From contig VNKQ01000005.1 in the NCBI GenBank assembly GCA_016508695.1, forward strand, positions 806,001 through 870,000: a stretch of 64,000 bases of DNA. Direction: 5' to 3'. The position numbers and the translations under genes were made by a program. The stretch comes from Hyphodiscus hymeniophilus (taxonomy: Eukaryota > Ascomycota > Leotiomycetes > Helotiales > Hyphodiscaceae). The notes under the pieces are model-generated. The model was given only the letters and a program-made list of their open reading frames with translations, did no database searches and was not told the origin of the DNA. Every line of letters starts with the position of its first letter. Position 1 is the first letter of the stretch. Below, piece by piece: positions 22,864 to 35,684 of the stretch.

Positions 22864-25800
22864 TTAAAGCTCCATATCAGACCCAGAGTCCTCTGCATAG
22901 CCACTGATCCTCTTCGCTCTCCTAGCACGTCTTGACGGACTGTCGAAAGCCTCATCTGGCCCAGGAATACTTGGATGGATCTTTTCGTATTCAGCCCGGA
23001 ATGCTAGTGCTTCCTTGTCCCACTTCCCAGATCTGTCGAGATACTCCTTCATCGCAGCAGCGTACGCCTGCTTCTCCACATCTGCCCGCTCATTGTAAGG
23101 TTGTTTTGCTTCCACTGGCGCCTCGTTCCACATCTTTGTGACCATCTTCTTGACCTCATTCGAGATTGCTTTGCCTTTACCGGGTCTGCGACCTTCTTCA
23201 CACCTTCTCTTGGCTTCTTCCCAATTGTCCTTGCTGTACATCCTATAAGGATTGGCATAATTGTTAGCAGGTCGCCAAGGTCGATCACCAAGTTTCACGT
23301 AGATTGCATTCCATATCTCGATTTCATATGCTTCAAGACGGACTTGTTTTGGGTCCTTGGGACTCTGAATTGCATCCGACTTTCTCTTCGCGGCCGAGTC
23401 TTTAGGCAGCACCAGAGGCTCCGGAATATCTATGGGCCCAATCATGGATTCCAAAACTTCCGAGGCAGCTCTCAAGCCTGAGATATATGCACCATGTACT
23501 GTGGCTGGGTGAGTGCCACAAGTATGCTCCCCAGCAAAGAAGAGGTTTCCAATGGGTTTGGCCATAACTTCGTAGTCATCCGGCTGAAAATTTGGGCCAG
23601 TGTATGAGTAGCTCCCCCGCGCAAACTGGTCACGCTTCCAATTTGTGACAATCGCTTCTGTCGGATGGGGGACAGATGGTCCAAAGATACCCTTTAGGAC
23701 CTCAGTAGCTTCTGCAACGAGCTCATCATTGGATGCCTTTTCTGTGTCGAACCCTGCTTGGCCCGCCATCAGAGCCAGCAAAGTCGGAAGCCCGGAAGTA
23801 TGTGTACAATTGAACCATTGGAAGAAGCGTCCTCGCCGTTCAAAGTAATCTCTCTGGTCCAAGCTGAATCGATTCGGTGGGTTTCGAAGCGTCCCGAAGA
23901 TGTCCCGACTCTGGTCCCAGAATGGTTCTTTGTAAACCAAGACAACTTTGTTGAGAACACCGAAGCCTATTCGTTTGATAGAACCGAGTTTCCATTCGGG
24001 TAGTGCTGGCTCGAATTGTACATCATTTGACTTCAGGACTCCCAAAGGAATTGAAGAAACAATGTAGTCTGCACTAACCACTTCGCCACCCTCACATTCG
24101 ATCTTCGAAGGCGCCGTTTCATCAGGATTGTAATAAATTTTCTTGACCCTGCTCTTCTTCCGGACATCCAGAGGTTGAGGGCAGTTCAATAGACCTCTGG
24201 GTACCTGTTGGTAGCCACCAATAACCATGGTGTGTTTACCTTCCCACTCATTCCCAGCGTCTAAATCCCATCCACCAAGGCTAAGTTGGTTACAATAAAT
24301 GGCATTGCTATACTCCAAGTTTGCGACATGCCAATTGATCAGCCGTAAGTCGAGCGGCGTAAAATCAATGATCCTGTTGTACTGACGGATGGCCTCATCG
24401 AATACCGACCCAAGGGTGGAGTATTTGGAGTTAACAACGGACTCAAGATCTAAGTCATGTTCGATCCCAATGCCAGGCCGCAGTTGCCAGCCAATTTCTT
24501 TTGCTTTGTAGGCTGCTGTGTGGACAGCCGGAATTCCAGGCTCGAGATGTGCTCTACCTGTAAGTCTGTCCGAGGAGACGGGAATCATCTGTAGCTCAGA
24601 TGCACTGGGAGTTTGACTCTTCGTTCGTTCTGCCGGTGCCACAGCTGGCGTGTCTTCAATTTCACTGATTGATTTGGAGCCTTCAGCATTGACATCGCGA
24701 CCTGCGTCTAAAAGATCTTTGTCTCCGTCGGCTGTAGCAGGTGTGGGAATCTTAAACTTGTACTCGCTCACACGGTCGAGGATATAGTTGAATAACTTCT
24801 CTGCAAATTGGTCCCGATTGACATCAACTGGTCGACCAGTGGCATCATAGATTGTGGTGTCTGGTTTCAGAGCATGATACGGCAGAGCCAACTGACCCCT
24901 AACGATGATATTCAATGGGTTTCCACGATCGAAACCCGTTATAATCATTCCTCCCATCTCTGCAGTGTGTCGACTTCCAGGCTGAAGGGTGTTATAATTG
25001 GGTTTCGAATTGAATGCACGAGAATACACTCTGCCGCCGATTCTATCCCTGCCTTCCACCACCACAACACGTGGTATATCCTCACCCAACTCGTGAAAGC
25101 GGTCCTCAAACTGAGTGAACAAGCCATCCAACTGTCTTGCACATCCCAATCCGGACATGCCGGCTCCAATGATAGCAACAGTTTTTCTTTTCCGCCTACC
25201 AGGCTTAGACTTTTTCCTTTCCTTCATTGACTCGAGATGCTCAACACAGCCATAGTTGATGTAACCTCGTCTTGCGAGCCATTCATAGCAGATTCTAGCA
25301 ACATCGAACCAACGAGTGTCTTTAGCGCATCCTATTGCTTCATCTCGCATCACGCCAATCATGGGATTTCTCGCCCACAGCCTTAAAATACCATTTCTGA
25401 TATTGAGGTAAGTCGTGACTTGTTGGTGACTGATATGCCTCCGCAACATAGCATGCTCCTCCGGATGTAAACTGTATGGGTTCAGACGTGAAGATTCTGC
25501 TGCAGAAATACATTGTCGAGCATATTCTGAAGGCGCGATATCAGTCGGTATGGAGACTTTCGGGCGAACGTCGTATTTCGGCCGGTGAAATACTGTTTGT
25601 GAGGCAAGCTTCGTGTTTTCTCTCGAATTGCCATCGAAACCCGTGGGTGATGTCGCTTTACTTGAAATGGAGGTTAGAGCCGAAGAACCATCGTCTATGT
25701 CTGTAGCCATGGAAGAGGCCATTGAAGCGCGGGCACTTTCAGGCCGAAGATGCAACTTGCCATTAATTGACTTAGAATATCGTTCGACTCTATCGCAACA

Positions 25801-26115
25801 AGATTAATGTGGAGTTCGTGAGAATTGAACTCGAGCAATTCATATATCAAAATAAATCATACGAAGAATGGCTGCTTACTGAGTGATATGGTTGAACTCT
25901 GATTTCCTAGATTGGGAACCAATATCAGACAAGTACGACTTTGATGAAAGACCTGTATCAAATGATTCCACGACGATGGTATGGGTAGGATGAGCCGTAG
26001 AGGTTGATATGGAAGTCGACGTTGACGAATCTCTCTCCAGAGAAGAGTCAAAGATATCAAGATGAGAATCTAATTCTCTCAATCCCATCAAGGTATCATC
26101 CATCGTGGTTGCCAT
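22864..26115 (-). CDS. LSD1: LSD1-type lysine-specific histone demethylase (SWIRM, amine oxidase, HMG box)
   Basis: Two exons (26115-25880 and 25789-22864, intron 90 bp) encode 1,053 residues. It is an FAD-dependent nuclear demethylase of mono- and dimethyl-lysine on histone H3. Domains in order: disordered N-terminus; SWIRM at about 168-262; FAD-binding motif VAIIGAGMSGLG at about 283-294; amine oxidase with the conserved catalytic Lys693 in GFGVLNKVVL and FAGEHTCGTHPATVHGAYISG; HMG box at about 923-1005. Where animal LSD1 has the CoREST-binding Tower coiled coil, this protein has a short, mainly disordered insert (about residues 425-510). The first exon was added because the acceptor at 25790 restores the frame. 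The ATG at 26115 is the first in frame after a stop. HMG-containing LSD1 proteins are usual in fungi. Confidence 0.95.
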
Positions 26116-26829
26116 TTCGAGGTAGTTGAGATACAAGGGATGGGATGTCGTTAACCGATTTGACGACCATGGGTCAGCGCCTGAGGTGAACTTCGTTCCC
26201 AACCATCAACTCAAGTCAGTGCCTCCTTTTATCATCGAAAGGTTTGCAAATCGTTCCCTAGACCTGGCGCAACTGTTTGGAGCGGTCAGTCATTCGTTTC
26301 CATCAAGACTTTTAGATATATGTGTATGATAACCACGTGTGGGGTCGTACATCGCAACTCTTTCAACTTCAATGAGCTCCCACACAGCTAATCTTCCAGA
26401 GCCCTTGTATGTCCGCTGTGTCGCTTATCGGTTAGGGATCGAGTAGTCGTGCATTAGGCGTTGCCGGTCTTTTCGAAGGGTATATCAATCAACATCAAAC
26501 CTTCGGATCTTCGATTCGCAAATCATGCAAGTTAATCACGTGCCCGTTTAGGGAGGCTCTGAAAACAGCTTCATCAGACGTCGTGAATCATGGGAACAGA
26601 GGCGGGCCTGCTTTCGAGGAATGTTTTAGTAATTTAGAGGGTGATACTACCACGTCTTAGCATCGAAGCTTATTCATGGATTTATTATCATTATGTAAAG
26701 TAGAGCCTCTTGTGAGGTTTCTAATGGGATGATCAACCGAATTCATCCCAACAGTTCGCAGGTCACCGAATGACTCTGATCCTCATTCATCAGGCTCTTA
26801 GCTGCGAATAAGAGCGAAAATATGGATTT
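26116..26829. other. Intergenic, LSD1 promoter side
   Basis: About 0.7 kb between the LSD1-like start and the VPS33 stop. It contains no ORF of note. The VPS33 3' UTR and LSD1 promoter must share it. Confidence 0.55.
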
Positions 26830-29085
26830 TCATCCCTGCGCTACCTCCTGAACACTCCGTTTTCCCAGAGTTCCCTTCTCCACAGCCGCATCCATGATTC
26901 TATTCCCACTTATGATCAAGGTCGTGCAGATAACGATTTGCTTGCGCGCTATACACGAAATGATTAGCAAATGAGCTTCAAAAGCACCAAGTTGGTCTAC
27001 ATACGTTCTTTCTGAGCGATGAACCGCAACGCTGCGATTTCTGTGAATGTAATTCCTCCCAAGAAAACGACGAAAACTGTCTTCTTCTCACCACTGCCAG
27101 TAAGCAAAGCTCTTGCTTTGACTGCTTTGTCTCCCTCGCCTTGTTGGATTTCGTCAAATGTAGCCCCACGAACATGTTTGACAGCCTCATCAAAGCCGCG
27201 CCATCCTTGTGAAGCACCGCCAGTGGCAGCTGCGTTGTTTGTCCGAGATGTGATCGAATGCAAGTAGTTCTTTTGGATGATGCATTGTACCAAACGCACT
27301 GAAAGCGGCGCGTATCCACTATACACGTATGCGATGTCGTTTGGATCGTGCTCATTTACCTCATCGACGATGAGGCGCAATGATTTTCGCAGATATGTAT
27401 AATTCGTCTTCGTGCCAGTATTCGCACCAGCCCCAGCCATTGGAATCATCGCGGCCATCGGAGAACCTCGAGGAAGGAGCAACTGCAGCTTGTCGAGTGA
27501 ATCTAAAGTAAGAATATGCTGGTAGCCATAAGCTTGCAGGATCATCTTTTTGAAGCTTTCCAATTCGCGAGGCTTTATACCACCTGCAATGCACGATTCC
27601 AAGCACAGTAGTCGAAGAACCTCCGTGAGTGGCGCATCTCTTGCAATGAGCTCCTCGATAGCATCGTGCTGGGATGAGGGATCCGCGCCTGCCGCAAGGT
27701 TTTGCTGAACTTCAAGCAAACGACTGAACTGTTCTGTTCGGGTATGTTTCATTATCTCCTCTGCAAGCCCAGTGTGTATTTTCAGACTTTGCTGCTCTGC
27801 TTGATACCCTGGAAGCTTGCTGACGAATTCTCTCAGTTCTGTTGTAGTTTTCGTTCCATGCCTACTTTCGTAGTCAGTCTGGAGCCGTCGCGCTACCTTG
27901 TTTAAAAGACTTCCAACGATCGCAAAGTTGGTATCTCTAAGCTGATCGTAGAGCTTGTCGGATGAGTCCAGTAAAATCTTTCTTTTCTTTGATTGTGCTG
28001 GTCCCGCACCTACCGTCTTTGAGGAATTTTGTGCAGCTTGTGGAGCAGCACCCACGATCGAAGAGTCCACGTCCGCCTGATTGTTTTGAATCCCAACAGT
28101 CTCATCAATCAAACCTTCATATGTTAATTGCGTAAGCAACGGAGTAGCATAGTCAACTTCTCGATCGATTATGATGAGGCTTTCAATGGTTGCGCTTGGA
28201 CTCAGTCCAAGCTTGTTGCCCTCATTGGTATCTTCTCCAGCAATCAATTCCTGCCGCATCCTTCCCAGTAGATCTGCCAGCCTCTTCGCGTTATCCCCCT
28301 TGCCTGTAATTCGAGGGAAAAGGCCATGTTTCTGTTGTATAAGCATCAGAGCACGTGCCAGCATGAATGTCGGGGTAGGGTCTTTTCGAAGATACAGGTC
28401 GCCAAAAGAGTCGTTTAGTTCCAACGATAGGAGGTCTTTCTCGAGTGGCAGAAAGTATAACGGAAATTCAGCGATGCTAGTGTCACCCAAAACTCCGGCT
28501 TCTTCGAGGATCTTTTCGGAGACAAGGGTCCGTCGTGGGACCCAGAAGATTGAGAATTCATGGCCGCCTAGCTGAGTTTCCCGCTGAATACGTTTGATAT
28601 GGTCTGGAGGACTGTCAGCACGTAATAAACTACCTTGCCTGGATTCCGTTCCATATGCGGCTCAATGGAGCAGAGGTCTATTGAGTCCTTGAAGAGCCCA
28701 TTGAAAATAAAAGGATTAGAGAAAAGGCAACCGCACTCTATGAAACGTACCAGCTATTGATTGGGCATGCTTTGCATTCTCCCCTCGAGCTAGGAACACT
28801 ATGTTCTTTTGCGATGTGTCACAGTTTCCGTTCTCAAGAAAGAAGACCTTGTCCACGCCGTAATCCTGCAATTCAGAGTACTTAACGAAGACTCCAAGTG
28901 GTCCTGCGAGGGACTGTTCGATGACCAAGTTCTTCTTTCCGCGGACCTGAAGGAGCTTCGAGTTAGCCGGCAGAATGCGCCGAAAGATGTGGGAGCCCCT
29001 TGCGTACTCCTTCTAGCAGAAACAGGATATCCTTCCTTGCCCTATCTTTGATTTGGTCCGTGTTAAAAAGAACGTGGGGCGCCAT
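26830..29085 (-). CDS. VPS33: Vacuolar sorting protein Vps33 (Sec1/Munc18 family)
   Basis: Four exons (29085-29008, 28946-28751, 28603-27005, 26948-26830) encode 663 residues. Vps33 is the SM-family subunit of the HOPS and CORVET tethering complexes and chaperones SNARE assembly at endosomes and the vacuole. Recognisable segments are LLEGVRGKKNLVIEQSLAGP, GVDKVFFLENGN, IFWVPRRTLVSEKILEEAG, SLIIIDREVDYATPLLTQLTYEGLIDE and FVVFLGGITFTEIAALRFI. The C-terminal exon (RKQIVICTTLIISGNRIMDAAV) was added across a 56-bp intron (26949-27004). Intron 2 (28604-28750) is long at 147 bp and could hide an alternative splice. An insert of about 30 residues rich in Ala/Gln/Ser after ETVGIQNN is fungus-like. 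Confidence 0.95.
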
Positions 29086-31065
29086 GTGCAATCATCGAAA
29101 TGCGAGATGAAGGCGGTGGGCGGTATTTGTTGGACGTGGAGGAGGAATTAAAGCTTGAGGCTTCACATCTAATAAGCTACTGTAAGCGAAGCTTCAGCCT
29201 TGCTTCCGAGCTTCTCCATCCATGTTCACCACTCCCTGTTATGACGTAGGAAGATATTCAAATTTACAATAATTCACTTTCTTCAGACCACGGCAACTCG
29301 ATTGAAATTCCCGAATTTACGAGATCGAGTCTGCCACTACAAATCTAGTGAGCTTTATGACGGCAGCTGCAAGACAGCGTGACCTCTTCCAAGGGCAAGG
29401 TTAAAAGATATGGCACCAAAAGGGGCAGTATTTTAAGTTGGAAAATCCCAAAGACGAAAATGAATGAATAGGGAAGAATACGGTCCTTAGGGACTCAAAG
29501 TCAATTCAAAGCCTTCCCAAGCAATCTGAGGCAGCAAAGTGCTCAGGGACAAGTCCACCATTCTTGACCCGGCTGTCATGGACATAGTTGTAAGAAAGCA
29601 TTTAAGCAACACCAGCATCATAATGGGGTTCATGGTGGATTTTGTCGAAAAACAAAACAAAAAGATGATATAGTAGCGTAGCATAGAGGCGTAAATGGCA
29701 CGAAAAAAATGGCAATCTGGAGATGTTCAGATGAAAACCTCAGAAGAAGAATCCGCAACTGATTTGGAGATTCTTCAGGGGGAGATACGATAAGAACATG
29801 TTGAGCGGCTACGCCGTCTGAAAATGCCGAGCATTGATGGTTCTTTCAAGCTTTCAAGATTGTTCAGGATCTGACAATAAGCGGTCTTTCTACTTTGCCT
29901 ATGATGGGAACTGCAAACTCTCGAACAACCTTGTCACTCCTGCTTATGAGATTCAAGTTCGAACTGAGTGTTCAAGGTTGCGGCTCCCGGGCCCCCAGAT
30001 GATCTTCAGAGGGGAAATCTATCGCTCGCTCCCTGGTGTCAGCATTTAAAACCATTGAGAACTATCATTTAGGTTATGAAGGAGCTGTTTAAAGTATTTC
30101 ATATCTCCTTGCAGCCGCACCATCAGCTTTAGTTTTGATTATATGATTCAAACACACACAAAGTGCCGTACAAACTATTGTAGGGACTCTTTGAGATAAT
30201 ATCCATGATGGCACCGCAATGCGACCATGGCAAGAGCAGCAGGACAGCCTCGCCCTTTTTCGAACCTCTAAACTACCGAGTCGGCTTGCATCACCTCCTT
30301 GAGCACCTCAAACATAAGCATCCGAAGAAAGCGACCCATCTGACACCTCATAACCTGCAGCCAACAGGAGGACTAAGCGGGAGCACAGAAGACGCACAGG
30401 TCGTCCGAACTCACTGCACAGACGGCACCCGAGTGTCCTTACGGCGCAAAGAACAACAGTGCGTTTGTTGCGATTTCATGTTTCGAAACCAGAGCGTACA
30501 GAGCGGCCCAAACTCGATCCCAGATTCATGAGATGAATCTCTTGATGTTCGCCGTTCGGCAGGCCCGTTGTTCGACCCGGATAACATGCTTGCAGCTTGC
30601 TCCCTTCAAGGCAGGGAAGGGAGTAAGGGGGCAGAGGAAGCCTTTCGGGACGTGATATTGTCGAGGGATACCTACCCAAGTGACTGGAGGGGTGGGTCTC
30701 TGCTTCTTTTGCTCATATTCCATATATCATCACCAAAGCGCCCTCTGTGGACTGTCATTTTCTCTGTTTCGTTTTGCAATACTGCTCCAGGCTCTCTTGC
30801 CCGTCGTTATCGTCTCATTCTTTTCGGTTTCGCAAGCTGTCTATGTACGTGTACCTCACAAATTGACTCCAGTCTATGCTTCTACCGACAGTACTTTGTG
30901 TAACGCCGTCCTCTTCTCTTTCAGTCTCTCCTCTGATGAAAATATCGTGCCATTTCGGGTACCTGCAAAACATCGAGGAAACAATAGCGGCAGCCCGCAG
31001 CAGCAACCATCACCTTTACCAAAGGCGAATAATCCATTGTCTGGGACATTGCCCTATCATTCACA
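29086..31065. other. Intergenic, no gene seen
   Basis: Almost 2 kb between the divergent VPS33 start and the unknown gene at 31066. The longest ORF (30205-30531, plus strand, 108 codons) has no recognisable features and no splice partners. Pyrimidine-rich sequence from about 30700 to 31060 may be the promoter or 5' leader of the next gene. Confidence 0.55.
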
Positions 31066-32331
31066 ATGAGCAATTCACTCGATATGGGTCGATTGATTTC
31101 CTTACGGCTTCAGCCATCCCCAACACCTAAGAATACAAAAAGAAGGATCTCTTTGCAGTCGCCGTCGCCGCCGCCATCAAAGCCCCTCCCCAGCATACCA
31201 GTGAAACCGATCAACCGGGCACGACCTGTACCCGGCATCAACCTGACAGTATTACCATATACTGAACTAGAGTGGAGAGAAACCATGGATGAAGTTAAGA
31301 TGTTGTATCTAAAGCGCCAGTACAAACAATGTAGCGCACGATGCATCCACATACTCAACAGCATTAAGGATACCGTACGTCACATCCTTTCCCCTCTCAC
31401 TCATCAACTAATTTAGAAACAGTGCGGGGTCCACTCTCTCCACCAGATATACATCTCGTTCTTCGCGGCATCCTCCTTGGAAGAGACGTCCCGGTCTCTC
31501 CACTCGAACACCTCCGCCAAACTCCCTCTCCTTCAGCAATCTCTCACTTACTACCAGCACGCCGAATCACATATGGAATACGCTTCCTTCTCCGCCGACC
31601 CAACTGTCGTAAAAGCAGTTCGCGAGACAGGTCGAGAATCTATTTCGTCCGGGTCGTCCCACTCATCCAGTGTCCGCTCATCAATCGACTCAATATTTTC
31701 ACATACCTCCAGCCTGGCCTCAACAGTATCTTCAGTGCCATCGCCACCACCCTCCGTTTATTCTTCCACCCCAGAACCCCCCAAAACTCACAAAAGATCA
31801 GCATCAGCGCCCCTAACAAACCCTGGAGTCAGCCTGGCGCCTGCGCCCTTGAAGATCAAAAAGAAAGTCTCCTTTTCCCTTCAACTCCCACGGATCCTCC
31901 CAGAAGCCGATTCTCGCATGGCCGACGATTCAACACTGCTAAGTTACTTCCCCTCTCCTCCATCCGCCAGCCCATCGTCTTCACCACCACCAACCTCGTC
32001 GTCCCTATCAGACTATCTACTCTCCCGCGCCCTTGACAATTACTACAGTCACCTCTCCGACCTGCATTCACACCTAAACCAACATATTCGGAGCGTTGAG
32101 CATCAGATTGAAGCGCTGCGGAAGAGTAGGAAAGCCTGGCGATCGAATTCGCCCACCGCTTTTACGGATTTTGGGAAAGATATCCAGGGTGTGGAGGAGG
32201 AAGATAGGAGGAAGATTGAAATGACGGCTAGGATTCAGAGGTTGAAGGAGAAGGGGTGGAGGAGGGAGAGGTTTGATGGGAAGAGGTATGCGGTTTTGTG
32301 TGAACAAGCTTTGGAGGACATGGATCTTTGA
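31066..32331 (+). CDS. Conserved-looking unknown protein with a helical core
   Basis: Two exons (31066-31374 and 31417-32331, intron 42 bp) encode 407 residues. I do not recognise the protein. The N-terminus is Pro/Ser-rich. A helical segment follows from about residue 68 (LEWRETMDEVKMLYLKRQY ... CSARCIHILNSI ... LHQIYISFFAASSLEETS ... SLTYYQHAESHMEY) and resembles a pair of TPR-like helical hairpins. The middle is a long Ser/Pro-rich linker. The C-terminus (about residues 300-407) is charged and probably coiled coil (HLNQHIRSVEHQIEALRKSRK ... RKIEMTARIQRLKEKGWRRER). The intron join restores IKDTKQCGVHSLHQIY in frame, which supports a real gene. Start context is CACAATGAG. No transmembrane segment or catalytic motif is visible. 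Confidence 0.82.
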
Positions 32332-33187
32332 CCGATATGGACAGAGAGGGAAACTCCGATGGTAAAAGTTTATGCTTGTATGGGGTCGATGGTATAGGAG
32401 TTACGGCGAAAAGGTTTGGCCTCGGCTCGATTGAAACTTGTATTAACAGTGATGTATGATTTTTCTACTGTATAATACTATATTGTATGTTCTAGAAAGC
32501 AGAGCAATAGCAAGATAGAACCAAGGATCTATATTGAAAGCAAGCATACATGCTCGCTTACCATATTAAATTGCCCAATCTAGGCTGTTCTTGAGTAACG
32601 CGGTCAGTTCCAACCACCATTCGTAAAATATAGAGTAACGCTGGCCACAACGTTCGATCTCGCAAGGATGTCGTGCTTAACTCCAACGAATAAGTCAGAA
32701 CCCTCATTCCACTCAATAAGAGTGAACAGCGAAGACGAGACCTGGGCAAGTTGACATTCTCAATTGTATGTTACAAAACTTAGCATACAAGTAGCAGCTG
32801 AACTACTATTAGAGAAGTCGACCACATAGGCCGAGCAACAGCACAACGAAACAATTGAGACCGAACAAGGCGTTACTTACCACCTTTACTTTTGTAATTT
32901 GAGTAATAGCGCTTGAAGAAGGGATTCTTTGGCCATGATATTCTTCGAACTTTCGATTACCATAGATATGCAGGCAATCACACCTAAAATCGGAGCAAAT
33001 CAAGCAAGCACTTTTAGTCATCCCATTTATGCTTTAATCCGTTCTTAGCCTTTGCTCCGGCAGCTCGAAAGACGAAAAAGCAAACAAGGCGGTCCCATAT
33101 CGGGGGTATCAACTTCCTTCCCGTCATCCAATCCCATAAAATCCAGACCGCAATCTATACACCAGTTCCGACTTACAAGCCCCTACT
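32332..33187. other. Intergenic between convergent genes
   Basis: A gap of 856 bp between the unknown protein and the CaMK stop. No coding signal was found. It should hold both 3' UTRs. Confidence 0.55.
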
Positions 33188-34797
33188 CTAACCCTGAAAG
33201 CTGTTTCTCTTAGCCTTGTCCTGTGCTTCCTTCTCCACAGCCAACTGCTGTTCTTGTTCTTTCGCTTCCCTAACCTTTGCAAGAACAACCTCTCTAAATA
33301 TCGCCCCCTTCGCAATATTGCTTAGGCTTTTCTTCCCGCCAGCTGCACTACCAGCTTCTGAGCTCGTCTCCAATCCCTTGCCCGCATCTGCCCCTGAAAG
33401 TGCATCTCCAGCTGCCGCCTTTGCATCGGCTGGAACATCAGCCTGTCCTGGTACTTCCTCGGCCTCATCTTCTTGCATTTTGAGCGCCTCGATACGATTG
33501 GCGAGCTTGACTATTTCAATACCGCGGCGGAGACGTGCCTTAGCCATGTAGGCTTTAATTTCAGGAAGGAGATTGTGGTCGGTTGCGTTCTTGCCGCTGA
33601 GCCAGGAATGGGAAAGTGCTTGCTATTGTACTGTCAGAACGAAGTTTTGCTTGGTATATGGCATAAGACGTACCTTGCTGGTGGATCGCTCATCAGCGAT
33701 AGGTTGCAACAGATCCCCGATGAAGTCCTTCGCATCATCACTGACATCTTTCCAGTACCTCTCATGGAAGATAACTCTCGCATTGCTGCACTCGTCAATC
33801 AGATCTTGAAGGTTCTCGCTTCTAAAGGGAGAATATCCGCAAAGAAGGGTGTATGTGATGACACCAAGAGACCACATGTCAACGGGCTTTCCATGGCCTT
33901 TCTTCAGCATCACTTCTGGGGCTGCATAGCCGAAAGAACCAGCCATTGTGGTGAGAACTTCGTCTTTAGAGTCTAGCATCTTTGCAATTCCGAAATCGGC
34001 GAGGACAAGATCGGAGTGGGGGTCACCGGTTAAGTAGAGGAGATTTTCGGGCTTGAGATCTGTGGTTGTTAGCAGCCGTGTGGGATGAGGGGCTGTGGGC
34101 TGACCTCTGTGAACAACATTGTTGTCGTGGAGATAATCGACAGCTTCAAGGACTTGACGAATGGTCTGTGAAGCATCTTTCTCTGTGAACCTTCCTTGCT
34201 CGCAGATGCGGTCGAACAGCTCTCCTCCAGTAGCCAGTTGTGTGACGATGTAGTATTTGTCCTACATTTAAGTCAACTATGTGCTCCCAACAAATCTCCA
34301 TTTGTGGGCGTACTCGTGATTCAAACCAATCCACGAACTTGACGATATGAGGGTGCTTCATCCGTTGCAGCATTTCGAGTTCATCGTACACCATTTGTTC
34401 GTTTCCCTTGACGTTCTTCTTGAGAATGATCTTCACTGCGACCTGCTGAAATATCAGAACATGGTTCTTCTCGTGGGAGACCCCTGGAACTCTGGGTACC
34501 TTTCCTGTAGGTCCATCTGCTTCTCTGACGATGCCATAAGTACCAGCACCCAAAGTCCGACCGAATCTGTATCTGGACTTTTTATCGTAGCTTTCTGGCT
34601 GGCCATGAAGCTTGTTTAACATATTTGAGACTGGATGAGCAGAAGCAACGGCATGGATTAGCATATTGCTGGCGCCGACGGAAATGAGAAGAGGAGCATA
34701 TATGCTTATAGGGTTCGGAGAGTCTGCTCTTAGAGAGAGTTCCAAGTAGGTCGACGACGGTAGAGAGCTTCTTCATAGCGGGGTACTCACAACTCAT
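33188..34797 (-). CDS. Calcium/calmodulin-dependent protein kinase (CaMK I-like)
   Basis: Six exons (34797-34791, 34630-34500, 34442-34314, 34261-34105, 34059-33674, 33622-33188) encode 414 residues. The kinase domain spans about residues 20-280: glycine loop GRTLGAGTYGIVREA, VAVK Lys50, HRDLKPEN at 140-147, DFG at 163-165, then FGYAAPEVMLKKGHGKPVDMWSLG. A basic helix after the kinase domain (EIKAYMAKARLRRGIEIVKLANRI) is the probable autoinhibitory and calmodulin-binding segment, followed by an acidic/Ala-rich tail ending KRNSFQG. Exon 1 has only seven bases (ATG AGT T). The exon-3 acceptor is a tandem CAGCAG, so isoforms differing by one Gln are possible. Intron 2 (34443-34499, 57 bp) is stop-free and a multiple of three. 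The fungal CmkA/CmkB type fits; which paralogue is not clear. Confidence 0.94.
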
Positions 34798-35684
34798 CGT
34801 GACTGCTGTTTCTGGAGCGCAATTGGTCTTCCTTGCCAGCCTTTTCGACTTTGTATCTTCTTGTGATGTTCAATGAACTGTAAGATACCGCGATCGCTGA
34901 TATCGACGTGAGACGTTCAGGTCAGATAGGAGATTTCGTATGTGGAGCTGGAGCTGAGCTCGATCGCAGTCCCGCTTCGTCTTCTTTGTCTGCAGATAGG
35001 TAGGTGGCAGATAGTGACGGAGCTGGTGGAAGTCTTCTTGCGAAGATAGTGAAGAAGCAGAAGCAGAAGAAGAAGTAGTACCAAGGTGCAAGTATTTGTT
35101 GGAAACTCGTGAGCATAGGATTTCAACAACAGAGTATCAATCTGCCTCGTGACGAGAGGGTCGTGTCTTCAGCCGCAGCTCGTTGGCGGGGCTAACTCGA
35201 CTGCGCCACCGTCACTGTACTAGGTATTTCAGGGGCTCCCCTCGTACAACTAAGTCAGCATTGTTTCCAAGTTGGAAGATATTTCGACTGTGAAAGTACG
35301 AATAGGCTCGACAGATTCGGCCGTGACGGAGGTTTACTTCGATTTGTAGGCAAGCACATATATCAAGGCTTCGTCTCACTTTTGCCACATTATGTTGGCA
35401 TTGTGCTTGATGTGACTGATGATGCCTGAAATTACTGCGGATGAAGTTGGGAAGTCTACTATCGATAAGCTCCCGCATATCGGGTATCAACATCGAAATT
35501 CACTCTTTCCTTGCCAATATCCAATTTGCTCAAGCATACCACATAAGCTCTAGATTCCTTAGTCTTCAATTGATTCACTGATTCACATACACATATACTT
35601 TTATAGCACTCCCCCCACCAAGCCTCAAGGGACAGCAGAGTGCAAGATCGAAGGCAGCCTGAAGTACCAGGGAGAGTCAACAAG
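34798..35684. promoter_or_regulatory. Divergent upstream region, CaMK / E2
   Basis: The 887 bp between the divergent CaMK and E2 start codons hold both promoters and 5' leaders. A CTTCTT-rich purine/pyrimidine tract lies at about 35030-35080. Short minus-strand ORFs there come from the repeat and are not genes. Confidence 0.5.

Noticed and set aside
30205..30531. 108-codon plus-strand ORF in the VPS33 upstream region
   Set aside because: No domain, no conserved pattern and no splice partners; its Cys residues alone are not enough.
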